Source: Adiantum capillus-veneris (lineage: Eukaryota > Streptophyta > Polypodiopsida > Polypodiales > Pteridaceae). Taken from it: a stretch of 64,000 nt of DNA. Below the pieces are notes generated by a model that saw only the letters and a list, made by a program, of their open reading frames with translations, ran no database searches and was not told the DNA's origin. Numbering within the stretch: position 1 is the first letter of the stretch; each line of letters opens with the position of its first letter. The position numbers and the translations under genes were made by a program. Of this stretch, positions 58,184-64,000 are shown in pieces. The stretch is taken from NCBI GenBank assembly GCA_014529385.2, contig CM043960.1, positions 24,714,896-24,778,895 of the forward strand. Direction: 5' to 3'.

Positions 58184-58515
58184 GGCCACTGCCACCATTA
58201 GAGGACCTGCTATCAGGTCTTTCAATCAGTGAACCAGGACCATCAACTTGGGTTGTAGAGGACGAAGGACCTTCATTTCCTGTTCTCATACAGAGCAACA
58301 TGAAGGTGAAGTTTGCAGCCCTGAGGACCTACTAACGCATTCGAAATGGCTACCACATCAAGGACTGTTTTGGTTGCAAACGCAAGCGGCCTCAACCAGG
58401 TAGGGCTGGAAACAGAGTGACGGTGAAAGCCAACCAATTTGTTGTGAATCTGAGGCCTGGAATCACTATCTATCATTATGATGTTGACATCAATCCAAAA
58501 CATCTGCAAAGAAAT
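58184..58515 (+). pseudogene. Argonaute-like N-terminal exon
   Basis: Argonaute proteins bind small RNAs and silence targets. The exon follows a good acceptor (TGTCCCACAATGCAG to 58183) after intron-like sequence from about 57950. It reads PLPPLEDLLSGLSISEPGPS, then one TAA (near 58334), then KRKRPQPGRAGNRVTVKANQ and FVVNLRPGITIYHYDVDINPK (58417-58500 is the best part). The last segment matches the start of the Argonaute N domain (v.ANhF.V.....i.hYDVdI.P). Gln stands where many members have His (ANQF). The family is clear from the NHF...HYDV pattern, but the clade is not. The rest of the gene is not in the window: L1 sequences lie on both sides. It is a fragment with a stop, or a first coding exon cut off by insertions. 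Confidence 0.65.
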
Positions 58516-58554
58516 GAATCACAATGTGCCTGCACCCTGTGGCATCTGGCAAGG

Positions 58555-61229
58555 TCACTGTGAACTTGGCCAGAGGCCACAAAGTCTGTACCAGATCTGT
58601 GGCCCCAAGCTCCCCTGTGTCAGGCAGCCTCTAGGTCGGCATGGGAAGAGGGTAAAATCGTAGCTGAAGAGGTCCCAACGTCTACTGATGTTGAAGCTAG
58701 ACAGGCCCATTGGAACAGCCGCAAAGGCCAAGGTCTCCACCAAAAGAGGAGGCCGGAGAAAGGGCTGCCTTGGGACTTGAAGTGAAGGTGCTACCCAAGG
58801 AGTGGCAGGCAGCATCAGAGCGCACAGACCCAGCAGGAGGAGGAGAGGAGTGAGGATGTGGTGGAGGTGAGGGAGCGGGAGGAGGAGGTGAGGAGAGTGC
58901 GGGGGGAGATGGAGTGGCATCTGAAGGGGAGTCGAAAGGAGGCTGAGGCGATGGTGGAGGGGGGGGCAGCTCCTCTTGTGCTGGCGAGGAGGAGGGAGAG
59001 TTGATGTCGGTCTCCTGCTGCAGGGGTCCGAAGCGGTTTCCCGTAGGAACCCACTCCTCGCGGGGAGCATGAGGGCGGCCACCAGGGCGAGGAGCCTAGC
59101 CCTGTCGATAGCGGCTGCGAACCTCGTGCCAACCCTCCTCAGGCTGGCGAGTTGTCTCTACTAGATCTGGATCTCATATGGTCTCTGAGGCCCCTGTAGG
59201 GAGGACCCCTTGGCTCGAAGACGTGCCTGCCCTAGTGGACTGCGGCGGTGGAGCAGGTAGGGCTCTCTTGCGTGACAGGGCCGTGCAAGGTGGCCTATCT
59301 GTCTGCAGATAAAACACTGGTTTGGGAGGCCCGAATACTCCACTCGCTGACTGATCCATCCTCCATCCACCCGAGGTAGAAGAACCTCCTTCGGGAGGGT
59401 GTGAGTGTTGTGAATAGAACCCGTATAGTGGGTAACCCAACGGCCTTGGACGCAATTGAAGCTGAAGTGCGTGGGGTTTCCAAGACTGCCCCGAACAGGG
59501 TGCTACCTACTGCCGGCCATCAGCGGACTGGCCACCCATCTTTGAAGGACTGTCAGCCTGTGCATCTTGGGAGACTGAGCATGTGTCACAAGTTGAGGTC
59601 TCTAGCGAGAACATGCTCAGTCTCCCAAGGCTGCTTTGTCTGTCCAGCCTTGGGAGACTGAGCATGTGTCACGAGTTGAGGTCTCTAGCGAGAACATGTC
59701 TTTACAAGATGGTACATTTGTCTGCATATGAAGTACTGGTTCTGGAGACCCGATAGGTGGTCAGCCATCAGCTGACTCACCACCCATCTTTGAAGAAGTG
59801 CTAGCCAGTGCATCCTGGGTCTCTGGCTGATGTGTCTATCTAGCCTTGAGAGGCTGAGCATGTGTCGCACGTCTAGGTCTCCTGCGAGGACCGGCCTTTG
59901 CGAGATGGCCCATTTGTCTACATATGAAGCACTGGGCCGAGACTCGAATACTCCATGCTCTGGCGGAGTCAGTCACCACTCACCCTTGGTAGAAGGACTA
60001 CCTTCAAGAGAGTGTGGGTGTCCCGAACCAAAACACGTACAGTAGGTGCACATGCTGCCTTGGCAGCGATTGAATCTGCCGTGCGTGGGGTCTCCAAGAC
60101 AGTCCTCATCTTTGAACCAATCCTAGATAATAGCCTGAGGTACTCTCTCCTCAGGCTAAGGAAGCAAACCAAACTGGGTAGATCTACTTCCTTGGCAAGA
60201 ACGCGTGAAGGCAGGTCGAAACCATGGCGCCACTGTTGAAAACGAGCCCTGATTGCTTGGATGGCCAGCGGGCTCATCGAAATGACTTGGAAGCCATCTT
60301 AGGAGTCTCGAACTCTATTTGATAGCAGCCACGCCTGAGGAGCTGTATGTCATTGATCTTTCCCACCTCCACGAGAAGGCGGGCTTGGAGGAGGGCCCTG
60401 TCGACAACGGCTGCGAACCTCGTGCCAACCCTCCTCAGGCTGGCGAGTTGTCTCTGTTAGATCTGGATCTCAGATGGTCTTTGAGGCCCCTGTAGGGAGG
60501 ACCCCTGAACTCGAAGACGGGCCTGCCCTAGTGGATTGCGGCAGTGGAGCAGGTAGGGCTCTCTTGCGTGGACAAGCCCGTGCAAGGTGGCCTATTTGTC
60601 TGCAGATAAAACACTGGTTTGGGAGGCCCGAATACTCCACTCGCTGACTCATCCATCCTCCATCCACCCGAGGTAAAAAAACCTCCTTCCGGAGGGTGAG
60701 TGTCCCGAACAAAACCCGTATAGTGGGTAACCCAACGGCCTTGGCTGCAATTGAAGCTGAAGTGCGTGGGGTTTCCAAGACTGCCCCGAACATGATGCTA
60801 CCTACTGCTGGCCATCAGCGGACTGGCCACCCATCTTTGAAGTGCCAGCCTGTGCATCTTGGGTCTCTAGTTGCTTTGTCTGTCCAGCCTTGGGAGACTG
60901 AGCATGTGTCACGAGTTGAGGTCTCTAGCGAGAACATGTCTTTACAAGATGGTAAATTTGTCTGCATATGAAGTACTGGTTCTGGAGACCCGAATAGGTG
61001 GTCAGCCATCAGCTGACTGGCCACCCAACTCTGAAGGAGTGCCAGCTAGTGCATCCTGGGTCTCTGGCTGATGTGTCTATCTAGCCTTGGGAGACTGAGC
61101 ATGTGTCGCACGTCCAGGTCTCATGCGAGGACCGGCCTTTGCGAGATGTCCCATTTGTCTACATATGAAGCACTGGCACGAGACTCGAATACTCAATGCT
61201 CTGGCGGAGCAGATCGCCACTCACCCTTG
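58555..61229 (-). pseudogene. L1 ORF1 (CCHC) modules, tandemly duplicated
   Basis: L1 ORF1 protein binds element RNA. Reading leftward, the DUF4283-like part (60277-60000: EVDLPSLVCFLSLRREYLRL, TVLETPRTADSIAAKAACAP) leads to zinc knuckles. Clear knuckles are CFICRQIGHLARAC (about 60613-60572) and CFICRQIGHLARPC (about 59313-59272), both preceded by SQRVEYSGLPNQ. Decayed ones are YFICRQMYHLVKTC (about 59735) and HCFICRQMGHLAK types near 59930 and 61160. The whole block is repeated: 59090-60385 and 60386-61229 align with an offset of about 1296 bp. 59082-58555 is a Pro/His-rich or coiled tail, open but low complexity. The right end is cut by the gypsy LTR at 61230. Confidence 0.82.
59611..59667. 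repeat. Perfect 23-bp inverted repeat with 11-bp loop
   Basis: Arms 59611-59633 and 59645-59667 are exact reverse complements around the loop ctttgtctgtc. Just outside, 50 bp (cttgggagactgagcatgtg...) appear as direct repeats starting near 59566 and 59650. The equivalent place in the second copy of the array (about 60860-60910) has only one arm. Confidence 0.95.
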
Positions 61230-61813
61230 TGTAGCAGGGCTACAGTCACTTCACAGGACATACAGTTGGACAGTGGGTTACACTGGGACTGGTTCACATT
61301 GGACGGACCCTCTGGACGGACGTCTGGTCTGGGAGTGACATGTGGCAGGGTACCTACCGACGACCGACGGTGGCCTAGTGGACCTTGTGGCCAGGTCACC
61401 ACATGGCTGACATTTATGAGCCGTTGGTGGCTCTTTACGGTGGTACATATGAGTAGTAGCGGTCGCTTATCTTATCATTTTTCTTCACCTTTGGTCCAAC
61501 ATTGTCGAGAGGGCAGCGAGTCTATGCACAGAGCACATCTTCACCATCCCTGCACATCTGAGCCTCGACACCCCATTGTACCTGTGAGTCCTGAGCTGGA
61601 GCTGAGTGTGCTGCCACGCCAGAGTCTGTACATGGTTCTTTGAGCTAGTCGAGTCCACATGTTCTGGTCCACTGTTGTGTCTCTGTTGTTATCCCTTGTT
61701 TCTGTGTTTCATTCTGTTTGAGAGAGTTTCCATTGGTTTGAGTGAGATTGTCACGCACATTGCACTGAGGGGCACCCACACTATAGAGAGCACGACACAT
61801 TATCCGCGCTACA
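61230..61813 (+). repeat. 5' LTR of the gypsy element
   Basis: The ends are TGTAGC (61230-61235) and GCTACA (61808-61813), a 6-bp perfect inverted pair, giving 584 bp. The left boundary is independently supported: the interrupted ORF1 module matches its intact twin up to CACCCTTG (61229; twin 59988) and departs there. A TTTTGGCG motif at 61824-61831 is a possible primer-binding site, 10 bp beyond the LTR; if it abuts the LTR, the end would be 61823 (CTCTCA) instead. Confidence 0.75.
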
Positions 61814-62156
61814 GGTGCTCTCATTTTGGCGATCACGGTGGGACCTCAACTGAAATCTCATTCTGTGAGGTGCAAATCTTGAAGCTAGTTAGGTTTATCT
61901 AGCTTCGCCTACCTTCGCCAACCTTGCCTTGCACTGTTCTCCTCTCGCCTAGTCCAATTGGTCTAGTCCTCTCTCGCCCTGGTCCAACCTGTCCTCGTCC
62001 CTGGTCTAGACCTCCTCGACCCTGGTCTAGTCCTCCTCGTCCCTTGTCTTGTCCCTGGTCCAGCCGGGTCTAGTCACTTACCTGGTCTGGTCTGGTGGAG
62101 TCTAGACTTGTCACAAGTTTTCTTGCCCCAAGCTTGGTTGGACTGGTGGTCACTGC
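61814..62156 (+). other. Gypsy leader with CCTGGTCTAGTCCTCCTCG minisatellite
   Basis: Untranslated leader between the LTR and gag. From about 61930 to 62105 it consists of diverged pyrimidine-rich units of about 20 bp built on CCTGGTCTAGTCCTCCTCG. No open frame is supported here. Confidence 0.75.
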
Positions 62157-64000
62157 ATGACACATACAAGGAGGTCAGTCGAGCGTCAAAGCGCACTACT
62201 GAGCCCTCTGAAGTACTATCACAGAAGACGACCTTTGAAACCTTGTAGAAATCCTTCAACCTCATCACCTATACCTCCACATACCACATCACCCATTCCT
62301 TCATCAGGTTCCCCATCTTCCCGATCACCTTCTCCAGTAAAGCTCTCTCCTATTCTGATACAGCAAGCTATAGAGCAACAGGCTCAGCAAGGAATCATGG
62401 AGCCACTAGCTAGTGTTTTGGCCAAGGTAAACATCAAGTTCCCTACCTTCAAAGGGCTTTCTTCAGAAGATGCTGACGACCATGCAAAAAGATTTGTATC
62501 TCTCTGTAGGGGACGTGGTCTGAACAGAGAAGATGCTTATTTGGTACTATTTCCATCCACCTTGGATGGCCTAGCAGATAAATGGTACAGCCAATTTGCA
62601 GAGAACCATTTTGCAACTTGGGCAGCCTTAAGACAGTAGTTCTGTGCAGCGTTCAGGCCGGGTGACTACCAGGAGAAGGTGTTGGATGAGTTGGCCAACA
62701 TGGTGCTCAAGCCAGAGGAGACTTTTGCAGAGCTTATGACTAAAACTAAGTCGCTGGTGGCCAAGCTTCCCCAACAACCCGGTGAATTCATGGTTAAAAA
62801 GTGGGTGGAGAAGGCGCTTCCCAAAACTTCTCAGCAAAAACTCCGAAAGAGTCTCCGACCTGACGCCACTCTCGAGGAGTTCATCGCAGCTGCTACTAGG
62901 ATAGAGGGGGCTAGGAAGCTGTTCAACAACTCTCCTCACATAGATACTCCCTCTGTGTTCTCGGAAGGTAGTTCTGCTGATCCTTTAACTTCTTTACGCA
63001 GGGAACTGGAAGCCCTAAAGTTATAGCGAGCTCTTCAAGAGGAGAGGTCCTTCTCTCTTAGACACGAGAAGCCTCCAAATCATGAGGCATTGGAACAGAT
63101 TAAGCGCGAGCTAGAAGAGCTCAAGTGTCAGCAAGAGACTAAGGCTACGGTTTGGTGTAGCACATGCCGCTCTCCAGGGAACCCTCCACAGGAATGCCCC
63201 CTTCGGGTTTACTGCCACTTCTGTGAAAAATCTGGACATGAGGACAAGGACTGTTACTACCTCAAGGGATTGAGACAAATACAGTAAAGTCTTGGTCCTA
63301 CTCTTCAACAAGGGCCAGCACCTGCATCTAACATGGTTTCTCCTTGTGGCCATCCACACCATATGCCACCTTTGCTGACAGCCCCTCCTATGCAAGGTAT
63401 GCCAAGTACTTTTCCATCTCAGAGCTTTTATCATACCCCTGCTCCCTCATCACCTCCTCAAAGCTTCTATGCCTCCACCTCAAACTCAATGCACCAGGAG
63501 CAAGGACCACTTCGCCCTTCGACTCGCCCTTTGAATCGGCCCATTTTGTGCTACAGATGCAGGGAATATGGTCATTACCAAAGCAAATGCTCTCTGCCCG
63601 AAGAGTCTCCTCCCTCTCGTCATTGCCCTGATATGAAGGATCACTACAGTAAGGATTGCCCTAAAATTCGTGCATCTACGGCTTCGAACCCAAGTCAAGG
63701 CCAGACTGAGTTTGCCTTTCCCAAGCTCAATTTGATAGCAGTTAGAACTGTTTCTCAGCCGCCCCCTTCTACCCACGTGGTTACCCCTCAAAATAAGCCA
63801 CCGCAGTTGGCAGAGGAGCCATCGGACGTCCTCACTCGGGCCCAGAGAGCCGCTCTCGGTCTTAGCATTCCATCAAGTTCAACTCCCCCACACATTGTCA
63901 CACCTGTGGATACCCTGCCTGCAGCTGTAAACAAGCCATCCCCCAGTGCCATGGAGGAATCCAAATCCTTGCTCTCAGATATTGATGAAGCTTTCTTGGA
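62157..64000 (+). pseudogene. Ty3/gypsy gag, continuing past the window end
   Basis: Gag forms the particle that packages element RNA. One frame runs from 62157 to the window end. A Ser/Pro-rich start leads to the gag domain (VNIKFPTFKGLSSEDADDHA, PSTLDGLADKWYSQF, FRPGDYQEKVLDELANM). A charged helix-rich region (RRELEALKL, ALEQIKRELEELKC) comes next, then two cysteine clusters: CSTCRSPGNPPQECPLRVYC with CHFCEKSGHEDKDC (63160-63260), and the CCHC knuckle CYRCREYGHYQSKC (63549-63590). It ends in a Pro/Ser-rich linker. Only three stops interrupt it: TAG 62637-62639, TAG 63024-63026 and TAA 63285-63287. No frameshift was seen. It is the best-preserved element of the window and the youngest insertion in its neighbourhood. 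Confidence 0.9.

Noticed and set aside
58555-59082. 175-codon Pro/Leu/His-rich minus-strand frame as a secreted or proline-rich protein
   Set aside because: It lies in the low-complexity tail of L1 ORF1, and its composition follows from GAGGAG-type repeats.
62157-64000. Gag frame as an endogenous virus capsid
   Set aside because: Flanking LTR, CCHC knuckle and gag domain fit a Ty3/gypsy retrotransposon. No envelope or pararetroviral feature is seen.

Overview
This window is nuclear DNA of a land plant. It is repeat-dense and old: nearly every coding stretch is a decayed transposable element with frameshifts and stops. The case for a plant rests on Ty1/copia and Ty3/gypsy pol with plant-type motifs, a gypsy pol that seems to carry a second RNase H (as in the plant Tat lineage), L1 LINEs with a zf-RVT-like C-terminus and a CCHC ORF1, a cluster of plant pentatricopeptide-repeat (PPR) fragments, and GT-AG introns. 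The PPR wording (VLGxxLVDMYAKCGALEKAQ, LPVRNVVSWNALI types) and the heavily decayed repeats suggest a large-genome fern or lycophyte more than a seed plant. That is an inference; no marker fixes the species.

Layout. 1-1985: 3' half of a copia element with its LTR. About 2000-4115: gypsy RNase H/integrase remnant, then possible LTR to about 6 kb. 7.95-9.4 kb: L1 remnant (minus) containing a 46-bp perfect palindrome. 9.5-13.7 kb: microsatellites, two clean tandem duplications and unrecognised remnants. 13.75-15.1 kb: copia gag/integrase (minus). 15.21-19.40 kb: non-autonomous LTR element without pol. 19.72-23.26 kb: L1 (minus). 23.3-33.3 kb: AT-rich sequence with tandem repeats, two tRNA-like SINE heads, a TA-flanked inverted-repeat element and an unrecognised multi-exon remnant (minus). 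33.47-37.57 kb: a second unrecognised multi-exon gene (plus) with several frame-consistent introns. 38.9-40 kb: two copia LTRs in inverted orientation. 43.4-48.8 kb: PPR pseudogene fragments (minus) around an imperfect tandem duplication. 49.28-49.72 kb: the last two exons of an isopentenyl phosphate kinase-like gene (minus). 49.78-52.2 kb: a second LINE type (plus). 52.24-57.94 kb: two copies of one L1 family tail to tail. 58.18-58.52 kb: an Argonaute-like N-terminal exon (plus). 58.55-61.23 kb: tandemly duplicated L1 ORF1 zinc-knuckle modules (minus). 61.23-64.0 kb: 5' LTR, leader and gag of a gypsy element inserted into that array and running off the window.

Host-gene pieces (PPR, kinase exons, Argonaute exon, unrecognised gene A) sit between element insertions. 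Most premature stops are TAG or TAA where Gln (CAG/CAA) is expected, a pattern that fits decay by deamination of methylated cytosine. I saw no bacterial-type operon, CRISPR array, rRNA or intact tRNA gene. No complete novel system is evident; the least explained coding candidates are gene A (33.5-37.6 kb) and its minus-strand neighbour gene B (26.8-29.0 kb).
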